This document shows positions 7,368 to 12,544 of a DNA stretch of 12,544 bases, piece after piece (within the stretch, counting starts at the first letter, position 1; the number at the start of each line of letters is the position of its first letter). A program made the translations under genes and the position numbers. Where the stretch lies: the NCBI GenBank assembly GCA_945830595.1, contig CALZZH010000055.1, forward strand, positions 1 through 12,544, in the 5' to 3' direction. The notes beneath the pieces are model-generated. The model searched no databases. It saw only the letters and a list, made by a program, of their open reading frames with translations, and was not told where the DNA came from. Origin of the DNA: Avoscillospira sp945864925 (GTDB taxonomy: Bacteria > Bacillota > Clostridia > Oscillospirales > Oscillospiraceae).

Positions 7368-7375
7368 ATTTCAAA

Positions 7376-7391
7376 ATACAAACGTTTGTAT
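7376..7391. promoter_or_regulatory. LacI-type operator O2, perfect 16-base palindrome
   Basis: ATACAAACGTTTGTAT is a perfect palindrome with the central CG typical of LacI-family operators. It lies at the predicted transcription start of the lacI gene. Its centre is 231 bases from the centre of O1, close to 22 helical turns, which would allow one tetramer to bridge both by looping. Confidence 0.85.
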
Positions 7392-7401
7392 ATGCCTTCC
7401 G

Positions 7402-7417
7402 AAACAATCGTTTGTAC
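7402..7417. promoter_or_regulatory. LacI-type operator O3, imperfect copy
   Basis: AAACAATCGTTTGTAC matches O2 at 13 of 16 positions, including the central CG and the GTTTGTA half-site. Its centre is 26 bases downstream of O2, within the lacI leader. Confidence 0.6.
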
Positions 7418-7439
7418 ATTGCAGAAAGGGGGAGCCCCC

Positions 7440-8435
7440 ATGGCTACCTTGAAAGATGTGGCAAAACTGGCCTGTGTGGATGTCAGCACCGTCTCCCGGG
7501 CGCTGAACAATACCTCTTATGTGCATCCGGAAACCAAAGCCCGCATTCTGGCCGCCGTAAAGGAGCTGAGTTATCAGCCCAACGTTCTGGCCCAGGGTCT
7601 GCGCCAAGGTAAACGGCACACCATCGGCGTGGTGGTGCCCCGGCTCCATCTGACGGTCTTTGCGGAAATTACCCAGGGAATCGAACGGGCCGCCCGCAAA
7701 CTAGGCTATGCCATTCTGATCTGCACCACAGAAGAGGATGCAAAAGCAGAACGGGAGTGCCTGAATCGTCTGCGGAACGGCTTTGTGGACGGTATTATCA
7801 TCGCCGGTACCGGCGCCAACAACCGTCTGGTTCGGGATATTCATTCCAGCGGCATCGCCGTGGCCCAGGTCGTGCGGCGGCAGGAGCGGGATATCAGCAG
7901 CGTCGTGGCGGATTACGAGGCCTGCGGCTATGACGCGGCAAAGTTTCTGGCCTCCAAGGGCTGTCGGGAGATCGGACTGATCAACGGCCCCATGCACATT
8001 GCCCCCTACCGGGGCCGCTATGACGGCTATCGCAAGGCCATGGCGGAGCTGGGCCTGCCGGAGATCAGCACCACCTCTCTGGAAGCCTGCAACAGCTTTG
8101 AATACGGCTATCAGTGCGCCAATCAGCTGCTGGATGAAAATCCGGAGCTGGACGCCATCATGGCCGCCGTGGACGTGCAGGGGCTGGGCGCCATGCGGGC
8201 CATGAAAGAGCGCGGCGTCCAGGTGCCGGAGCAGGTGCGCCTGGTCAGCCTCACGGGGCACGCCGTGGGCAGCATGCTGGAAACTTCCATGACTTCCCTG
8301 GAAGTCCCGGCTTATGAGATGGGAGAAAAAGTCACACGGATGATTGTGGAAGAGATCGAGTCCCCTTCCGACCGCAAGCCCAGTCCCCAGCACCTGGTGT
8401 TCCCCGCCGCCCTGGTGGAGCGGGAGAGCACCTAA
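7440..8435 (+). CDS. LacI-family transcriptional repressor of the aldolase-transporter operon
   Basis: DNA-binding regulator of 331 residues. The N-terminal helix-turn-helix (3-23) reads TLKDVAKLACVDVSTVSRALN. The hinge is YQPNVLAQGLRQG (45-57), and a periplasmic-binding-protein-like effector domain starts at about 61 (TIGVVVPRLHLTVFAEI) and runs to the end. The ATG at 7440 has AAAGGGGG upstream. The in-frame extension to 7083 crosses the promoter and operators and is not coding. Three CAAACGTTTG-type operators sit on its own promoter and on the facing aldolase promoter, the classic layout of a local autoregulating repressor. The effector is probably the pathway substrate or an intermediate. 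Its stop codon overlaps the end of the convergent XRE gene by four bases. The ribosome binding site lies in GGGGGAGCCCCC, which can fold on itself. Confidence 0.92.
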   Translation: MATLKDVAKLACVDVSTVSRALNNTSYVHPETKARILAAVKELSYQPNVLAQGLRQGKRHTIGVVVPRLHLTVFAEITQGIERAARKLGYAILICTTEEDAKAERECLNRLRNGFVDGIIIAGTGANNRLVRDIHSSGIAVAQVVRRQERDISSVVADYEACGYDAAKFLASKGCREIGLINGPMHIAPYRGRYDGYRKAMAELGLPEISTTSLEACNSFEYGYQCANQLLDENPELDAIMAAVDVQGLGAMRAMKERGVQVPEQVRLVSLTGHAVGSMLETSMTSLEVPAYEMGEKVTRMIVEEIESPSDRKPSPQHLVFPAALVEREST

Positions 8436-9013
8436 ACCCGCACGCGGTACAATCCATGGCGGTTGCAGAAGGCATACAGGTCTCCATGGCCCCGCAAGGC
8501 AAAGCGGCTCTCCGCCTCCATCTCCGGATAGAGTTTGCGGAATTCCACCCGATCCGTGGTCACCATCGCCAGGAAGGAAATAGAATGTTCCTTTGTCATG
8601 GGGTGCTCCAAACGGACATAGTGCTCCCCGTCGATCCGCTCCACCTGCAGCAGATGGGCCTCGTCCGGTTCCTCCGCTTCCAGAGGCGGCAGCAGAATGC
8701 CGCAGCAGCTGAAAGCTCCGGCTCCCACTGACCAGACCACATTACCGCAGACCGGGCAAACATACCACTGCATGCGCCGCAGGTTCCCGGCACGGTTGCG
8801 GTTTTCCACGCAGCCTCCGGCCAGCAGCTCCGCCACGGATACCTGCAGCGCCGCCGCCAATTCGGTCAGTAAGCTCACATCCGGCAGTCCCCTGCCGGTT
8901 TCCCACTTGGAAACGGTCTTATCGCTGATGTACAGCTGCTCTGCCAGCTGTCGTTGGGTCATACCCCGCTTTTCCCGCAGAGTACGGATGGTCTCCCCTG
9001 TTACATATTGCAT
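8432..9013 (-). CDS. XRE-family regulator fused to a desulfoferrodoxin-like superoxide reductase module
   Basis: 193 residues in three parts. Residues about 6-62 are a Cro/C1-type helix-turn-helix (TLREKRGMTQRQLAEQL, ISDKTVSKWETGRGLPD). Residues 84-105 form a desulforedoxin-type iron site, CPVC at 86-89 and CC at 103-104. Residues 115-193 resemble the superoxide reductase domain, with His120 (in EAHLL), His137 (HPM), His143, Cys183 and His186 (CNRHGLY) at the five iron-ligand positions of desulfoferrodoxin. The usual EKH lysine is Ala119. I chose the ATG at 9013 because AGGAGG lies 8 bases upstream; the frame stays open to 9064 without a better site. It could sense superoxide or iron redox state and regulate transcription, or still reduce superoxide. 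The fusion is visible in sequence; the function is inference. It converges on lacI with a four-base overlap. Confidence 0.88.
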   Translation of the reverse strand: MQYVTGETIRTLREKRGMTQRQLAEQLYISDKTVSKWETGRGLPDVSLLTELAAALQVSVAELLAGGCVENRNRAGNLRRMQWYVCPVCGNVVWSVGAGAFSCCGILLPPLEAEEPDEAHLLQVERIDGEHYVRLEHPMTKEHSISFLAMVTTDRVEFRKLYPEMEAESRFALRGHGDLYAFCNRHGLYRVRV

Positions 9014-9516
9014 ACTGTATTCCTCCTTTGCTTCCATCCTACCCCAAACCATCTCATATGGCAACCTACTCTGCGCAGACAGCGCCAGACCGCCCGTTTT
9101 TTACAGAGCACCCGGACATTCCGCCAAAAATCTGGCATATTGCTACAAATTCGGCATGCGCTTTTTGTGCGCTCAAACAAGTTTTCTCCTATTGATTCTT
9201 AAAAACAGGCTGAAATAATATGGAATATGGCCATAAATCGCGTTAACGAACACACAGTCCATAATTTCTTATATTGCAGAGTTTATCATGCAATCTTCTT
9301 CACAAGTTGTCGTGGCATGCCCTTCGACCGGTAAAGGGCATACCATTCACCGGCAGGACGGTGGTCCAATCCATCCATTCCAGTTCTGTCTTTTCAATAT
9401 TTTTATATCTTATCCAAGATATATTCAGTGGATGTCGCAGACGAGAAAATCTGCATGTTCCATACATTCGTACAGCAAGCTGCAGAGCAAATGCAAGCCT
9501 AATATCGTTAATCGCA

Positions 9517-9551
9517 GCACGAGGGAGAAACGTACCGTTTCTCCCTCGTGC
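9517..9551. repeat. Perfect 16-base inverted repeat with three-base loop
   Basis: GCACGAGGGAGAAACG at 9517-9532 is exactly reverse-complementary to 9536-9551, separated by TAC. It is followed on the plus strand by TCTTTGATC, only weakly T-rich, so terminator function is possible but not clear. It is the longest perfect hairpin I found in the window. Confidence 0.85.
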
Positions 9552-9814
9552 TCTTTGATCGTTCAAGAACAGCCCCCACAGGAAAAGGCTGTCTCAGTTC
9601 TCCTACATCCTCGACTTTTTCTAAAATTCTCCTTTATTCACAGTTTTTTCAAAGTTTGTTTTATTTTTCGTTACCGCTTGTTCAACATTTTCCCCGTTCC
9701 ATGCTGTAAGATAACACCATCAGGAGATGATACATTTCCTCCTGTTGATGATAAAGTGAACTCTCTTTTTCTCCTCTCTCTTTTCTTTCTCCTCTCTTTC
9801 TCTCTTTAACACGA

Positions 9815-9850
9815 AAGGCCCGCCGGCAACGGCGGGTCTTTTGTTTCTTC
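9815..9850 (+). terminator. Intrinsic terminator, best oriented for the plus strand
   Basis: AAAGGCCCGCCG, loop GCAA (a GNRA tetraloop), then CGGCGGGTCTTT forms a 12-pair stem with one G-U wobble on the plus strand, followed by TTGTTTCTTCTT. Read on the minus strand the wobble becomes an A-C mismatch and the tail (CGTGTTAAAG) is poorer. It may still serve the minus-strand hydrolase gene ending at 9851, but its polarity suggests a plus-strand transcript from the preceding gap. Confidence 0.75.
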
Positions 9851-10951
9851 TTACTGCTTTTTCACCGTGGTATCCGCTGTCTCGTCCTCTTCCTCATCGC
9901 TGTCATATTTCTCCTGCCAGCGTTTTGGGTTGACCAGCAGCACAACCAGTCCGCCTCCCAACAGGAAGACGCCCAGAGCTACCGCGACCATCCACCACTC
10001 AAAGGCACGCTCCTCCGGCAAATCGGCCGGCGCTTCCTCCGGGGAAGGCGCTTCCTCCGGGGCCGCCTCTTCCTCTGCGGCAGCCGGGGCCTCCTGGGGC
10101 AGCAGTTCCTCCACCGGAATCTCCTGAATTTCCAGCTCCAGGGCTGTCCCCGCTTCCTCTTCCGGCTGATTCTGCCAGACATTATATGCCGTGAACAGCG
10201 CAGCCGTCTGGCTCACCACGGACAAATCCACATCCTGGCTATAGACCGCCAGAAGGAAGGGCTGCGGCGCATAGATGATGCCCACATCGTTGGCGGCTCC
10301 CTCAAAAACGCCGAACTTATGTGCCACCTCATAGTCTGTCACGCCCGCCTTGAAGTATTCCCCCGGCTGGGCCTGCTTCATATAGCCGATCATCTCATCA
10401 AAGTCCGCCCGGTATTCATATAAGTAGGCCAGGGCATCCATCATCATGCGGGTGCAGTAATAATTGTCCACATAGTAGAGGTAGTCGATCTCGTCATCCT
10501 CCATGGTGAAATACTTGCGCATGAGGGTCTTATAGTCCCGGAATTCCCCCAGATTATACAGCAGGCCAATGGACACTTCATTGTTGGAGAAAACCAGACT
10601 TTGATAGTGCGCCTGATCCAGCGTCGTTCCCGCCCGGCTGATGTAGGCGTCTGAAGCGATCAGTCCCTCCCGCTCCATCTCATAATAATACATATTCAGC
10701 GGCAGTTTATAGGTGCTGGCCGCCACCATGAACGCCTCGTCATTGAATGCATAGGTCTCTCCTGTCACTGCATTGCAATAGGACACGGAATAGTTGTTTT
10801 CATTGAGACCGTAGGCTTCCATAAAATCTGCCATGGCGTGCTCCAGGCTCAGATCCGTAAAATCTGCAGGGAGCTCATAAGCCCCGGCAGGAAGGATCAG
10901 GAGGGCCAGCAAAGCGGCCAGCAGCAGCCCAATTCCCAGACAGCGTTTCAT
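9851..10951 (-). CDS. Membrane-anchored beta-lactamase-fold serine hydrolase
   Basis: Exported protein of 366 residues. Residues 1-24 are a signal peptide (MKRC, a Leu-rich core, LPAGA before Tyr25). The catalytic domain (about 30-260) resembles class A beta-lactamase/serine-type penicillin-recognising enzymes: Ser79-Thr-Tyr-Lys82 as SxxK, Ser122-Asn-Asn as the SxN motif, and Lys212-Phe-Gly as the KTG-like triad. A Glu/Ala/Pro-rich stalk (about 264-316) leads to one transmembrane helix (319-340) and a charged tail ending VKKQ. The ATG at 10951 follows GGAGGTGAT closely; an upstream ATG at 10978 lies before that site. The Phe in KFG, the unusual tyrosine-rich region 152-180 and the lack of a clear Glu166 counterpart make true antibiotic hydrolysis unlikely. 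A cell-wall or peptidoglycan-related role is more probable. It is divergent from the HAD gene, with a -10-like TATACT at 11019-11014. Confidence 0.82.
   Translation of the reverse strand: MKRCLGIGLLLAALLALLILPAGAYELPADFTDLSLEHAMADFMEAYGLNENNYSVSYCNAVTGETYAFNDEAFMVAASTYKLPLNMYYYEMEREGLIASDAYISRAGTTLDQAHYQSLVFSNNEVSIGLLYNLGEFRDYKTLMRKYFTMEDDEIDYLYYVDNYYCTRMMMDALAYLYEYRADFDEMIGYMKQAQPGEYFKAGVTDYEVAHKFGVFEGAANDVGIIYAPQPFLLAVYSQDVDLSVVSQTAALFTAYNVWQNQPEEEAGTALELEIQEIPVEELLPQEAPAAAEEEAAPEEAPSPEEAPADLPEERAFEWWMVAVALGVFLLGGGLVVLLVNPKRWQEKYDSDEEEDETADTTVKKQ
10029..10062. repeat. Two-copy 18-base-period direct repeat in the hydrolase stalk
   Basis: GGCGCTTCCTCCGGGG occurs at 10029-10044 and again at 10047-10062. 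It encodes the repeated EEAPxx unit of the acidic stalk of the hydrolase. This is a coding tandem repeat that could vary in copy number between strains. Confidence 0.7.
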
Positions 10952-11056
10952 TTGATCACCTCCGCAGAGATTGTCCAACCGTTTTACCCAAAAAACGCAC
11001 GACTTATTGGATCAGTATAACGGCTAAATATGAATAAATTATGAACACGCAGTATC

Positions 11057-11085
11057 TTGCAAGTTCTCGCAGGATTTGATAGAAT
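11057..11085 (+). promoter_or_regulatory. Sigma-A promoter of the HAD phosphatase gene
   Basis: TTGCAA (11057-11062), a 17-base spacer and TAGAAT (11080-11085). The start would fall near 11092, giving a leader of about 30 bases to the ATG at 11121. Confidence 0.65.
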
Positions 11086-11120
11086 AAACTCATAATTTTC
11101 ACAAAAGCAGAGGATATCTT

Positions 11121-11966
11121 ATGGGCAAATTCTCCAATTACTTGCTGGTTTCTGACTTTGACCGCACACTGACTGACCGCAGCGGACAGATTCCCCAGGC
11201 CAATCTGGACGCCATTGGCCGCTTTATGGAGCAAGGCGGCGCCTTTACCATCGGCACAGGCCGCAGTCTGCCAATGTCCCTTCAGCGTTTTCGCGGCGTT
11301 CCCATCAATGCGCCCCTGCTGGTTTTCAACGGTGCAGCCTGCTATGACCCGGGCGCCGGGGTGCTGCTGTTCTGCCATCCCATGCCGGAGGACTGCGTCG
11401 CGCTGATGCAGTATTACGAGCAGGCCTATCCTCAACTGCGGCTGGAAGTTCACGGTCTGGACAAGCACTACGTCTTTCACGGCGATGCAGAACGCGATGC
11501 CTACCTGGAGCGGCAGGGCGCCCCCTTCGTCCATGCAGACTGGTCCATGGTGCCGGATCCCAAAGTCAAGTTTTCCATATATTCCATGCGAAAGGATCTG
11601 TTCTCCATTACGCCGGAATCCGACGAAGGCCGTTTTTTCCAGGCCCTGGAAGCCGACATCAACCGCCGGGGCGGCGGCCGGTATACAGCCATCAATTCCC
11701 TGCCCGGTATGGTGGAGGTGCAGGCTGCCGGCACCTCCAAGGGCATTGCAGCCCGGGAACTGGCCCGGAAGTTGGGACGCTCCATTCTGGTCTGCGCCGG
11801 CGATGCTCCCAATGACCTGTCCATGCTGGAGGAGGCCGATTTGCCCTTCCTGGCCGCCGACGGCGATCCGCGTATGTTCAGTCGTGGTTTCCGCCCGGCT
11901 GCGGCCTGCACCCAGGGCACCATCGCTGACGTCATCCGCCAGTTGGAACAGGAAGCCGACGGCTGA
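11121..11966 (+). CDS. HAD-superfamily hydrolase, Cof-type (subfamily IIB)
   Basis: Cytoplasmic phosphatase of 281 residues with the four HAD motifs: motif I DFDRTLT with nucleophile Asp12 and acid/base Asp14, motif II TGR-Ser49, motif III Lys207 in GTSKG, and motif IV GDAPNDLSML (227-236) with Asp228 and Asp232 for magnesium. The large cap between motifs II and III (about 60-200) places it in the Cof/IIB group, whose members dephosphorylate sugar phosphates, nucleotides or cofactor intermediates such as FMN precursors; the substrate cannot be read from sequence. Motif I has Arg where Cof proteins usually have Gly (DxDGTL). The ATG at 11121 has AGAGGA upstream. A cysteine-rich gene starts 65 bases after its stop and may be cotranscribed. 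Confidence 0.9.
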   Translation: MGKFSNYLLVSDFDRTLTDRSGQIPQANLDAIGRFMEQGGAFTIGTGRSLPMSLQRFRGVPINAPLLVFNGAACYDPGAGVLLFCHPMPEDCVALMQYYEQAYPQLRLEVHGLDKHYVFHGDAERDAYLERQGAPFVHADWSMVPDPKVKFSIYSMRKDLFSITPESDEGRFFQALEADINRRGGGRYTAINSLPGMVEVQAAGTSKGIAARELARKLGRSILVCAGDAPNDLSMLEEADLPFLAADGDPRMFSRGFRPAAACTQGTIADVIRQLEQEADG

Positions 11967-11973
11967 CAGGCAC

Positions 11974-12028
11974 AGATTCTCCCCGCTCCGCATAGACTTG
12001 GTTGAACCATTTCTCCGGGGAGTGATCT
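11974..12028 (+). promoter_or_regulatory. Hairpin able to hide the ribosome binding site of the cysteine-rich gene
   Basis: AGAT (11974-11977) and CTCCCCG (11979-11985) pair with CGGGGAG (12016-12022) and ATCT (12025-12028), giving 11 pairs with a small internal mismatch. The right arm contains GGGGAG, the ribosome binding site for the TTG at 12032. This could limit translation until the fold opens. No ligand or thermosensor class is recognised. Confidence 0.45.
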
Positions 12029-12031
12029 GTA

Positions 12032-12544
12032 TTGAGTAATTTCTTCTGCACCAACGGCGGCTGCGGCTCCTGTGAGTCCAACTGCCAGACGCCGACGCAC
12101 CCCTGCTGCCCCTGCGGAGACGATTTCCACCGGGCACTGGAGCTGCTGTGCTGTCCGCAGCTGCGTTCTCTGATTGATTTCAACGCCTTCGCCTTTGTTT
12201 CCGGCTTCTATGTACTGGGCGCCGCCATCCAAATGCCGCCCTGTTCCACAGCGCCGGGGGATAACCTGTCCGAGCTGAATGGCCGGTACGTCTGCGGCGG
12301 CGACAGCTGCGAGACGATTACGGTGTCCGGCCTGCTCTATCCGCCTGTCGCCGGCTGTTCCGCCCTGAAAACCACCGTGACCCAGGCTGTCCTGTGCCGG
12401 CTGATCGCTGTAGCCTTCGACGCCGCCTCCGGGTCCATGGAAGATGCCGAGGAAAATTTCCAGGCTATCAGCCAAATTCTGGGGCAGCTGCTGCGTCCCA
12501 AATGCCAGCAGGAATGCTGCACCCTTGCCGACGCCCTGCCCAAC
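12032..12544 (+). CDS. Cysteine-rich protein of unknown function (3' end beyond the window)
   Basis: 171 codons stay open to the right edge with no stop. Translation from TTG at 12032, 9 bases after GGGGAG, begins MSNFFCTNGGCGSCESNC. Nine cysteines fall within the first 41 residues (6, 11, 14, 18, 25, 26, 28, 40, 41), and 17 occur in the visible part, including a CCPCGDD knot and a later QECC pair. From about residue 30 it looks like a folded globular domain with hydrophobic segments (FHRALELL, LIDFNAFAFVSGFYVLGAA, VTQAVLCRLIAVAF). There is no signal peptide. The pattern suits metal binding or disulfide-rich assembly such as spore-coat material, but I do not recognise a family. No alternative ATG lies close to a good ribosome binding site. 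Confidence 0.7.
   Translation, partial: MSNFFCTNGGCGSCESNCQTPTHPCCPCGDDFHRALELLCCPQLRSLIDFNAFAFVSGFYVLGAAIQMPPCSTAPGDNLSELNGRYVCGGDSCETITVSGLLYPPVAGCSALKTTVTQAVLCRLIAVAFDAASGSMEDAEENFQAISQILGQLLRPKCQQECCTLADALPN

Larger units (their letters stand above)
9014..9850. other. Long gap without a convincing protein gene; hairpin-rich, possible plus-strand structured RNA
   Basis: Open frames exist on both strands (plus 9288-9809, minus 9300-9566), but none has a good ribosome binding site, and the plus frame ends in a low-complexity pyrimidine tract (about 9760-9807). Instead the plus strand shows a series of stems: 9312-9324 with 9334-9346 (one mismatch), 9348-9352 with 9359-9363, 9404-9411 with 9416-9423, and a perfect 16-pair stem at 9517-9551. 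A plus-oriented terminator follows at 9815-9850. A weak promoter-like pair, TTGATT and TAATAT with an 18-base spacer, lies at 9192-9221. I do not recognise an RNA family. A decayed mobile element is the main alternative. Confidence 0.4.

Noticed and set aside
7083..7439. Upstream extension of the divergent lacI frame
   Set aside because: It crosses the promoters and operators and lacks a ribosome binding site. The helix-turn-helix begins directly at the ATG at 7440.
9300..9566. 88-codon minus-strand frame considered as a transposase or integrase remnant
   Set aside because: The translation looks partly protein-like near its end, but no catalytic motif or family could be recognised, and its beginning lies in the 16-base inverted repeat. 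Not supportable as a gene or pseudogene.
9288..9809. 173-codon plus-strand open frame followed by a terminator
   Set aside because: The ending is a Leu/Ser/Phe low-complexity run from a pyrimidine tract, there is no good ribosome binding site, and it runs across several hairpins. Kept only as a possible RNA region.
11004..12475. Long minus-strand open frames at 11004-12137 and 11501-12475
   Set aside because: Antisense to the HAD phosphatase, which carries all four family motifs, and to the cysteine-rich gene.
1..12544. CRISPR array, tRNA, rRNA, or intact insertion sequence
   Set aside because: No regularly spaced repeats, no cloverleaf or rRNA-like stretch, and no transposase with terminal repeats were seen on either strand.

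Overview
The window reads as chromosomal DNA of a moderately GC-rich anaerobic member of the Bacillota, class Clostridia. An Oscillospiraceae-type gut bacterium is my best guess. This rests on strong AGGAGG-type ribosome binding sites, sigma-A promoters, a Firmicutes-style CGG lipoprotein lipobox, LacI-controlled sugar operons, and a regulator fused to a desulfoferrodoxin (superoxide reductase) module. The first 45 bases are not genomic: they are an Illumina Nextera i7 adapter (end of P7, index N712, read-2/Tn5 mosaic end). The real contig begins at base 46 and cuts the first gene just before its 3' end.

Bases 46-4732 (all minus strand) form a sugar block. In transcription order it holds a ribokinase-like PfkB kinase and a LacI-family regulator, transcribed together from a promoter at 4668-4696 and closed by a terminator that overlaps the regulator's stop codon. 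A 335-base AT-rich regulatory gap follows, with inverted repeats and a near-consensus promoter. Then come L-rhamnose isomerase (rhaA) and a sugar-binding lipoprotein of the LsrB/RhaS type. The picture is rhamnose capture and isomerisation. The transporter permease and ATPase and the usual rhamnulokinase and aldolase are not in the window.

Bases 4699-8435 hold a second, divergent unit. A DapA/N-acetylneuraminate-lyase superfamily aldolase and an NRAMP-fold transporter are transcribed leftward. A LacI-family repressor is transcribed rightward. Three copies of a CAAACGTTTG-centred operator lie on the two facing promoters. The transporter keeps the NRAMP fold signature but has lost the residues that bind metal (DPGN has become GPGA, and there is no MPH motif). 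I infer that this is a small carboxylic or keto-sugar-acid uptake and cleavage system rather than a metal importer. This is the strongest candidate for an undescribed system here.

Bases 8432-9013 (minus) encode an XRE-type DNA-binding domain fused to a complete desulforedoxin plus superoxide-reductase module; its last four bases overlap the end of the convergent lacI gene. Bases 9014-9850 (837 bases) have no convincing protein gene. They carry several strong hairpins, a pyrimidine tract and an intrinsic terminator oriented for the plus strand, so they may encode a structured RNA or be a decayed element.

Bases 9851-10951 (minus) encode a membrane-anchored beta-lactamase-fold serine hydrolase. 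It is divergent from a Cof-type HAD phosphatase (11121-11966, plus). A cysteine-rich protein of unknown function follows, runs off the right end, and has a ribosome binding site that can be hidden in a hairpin.
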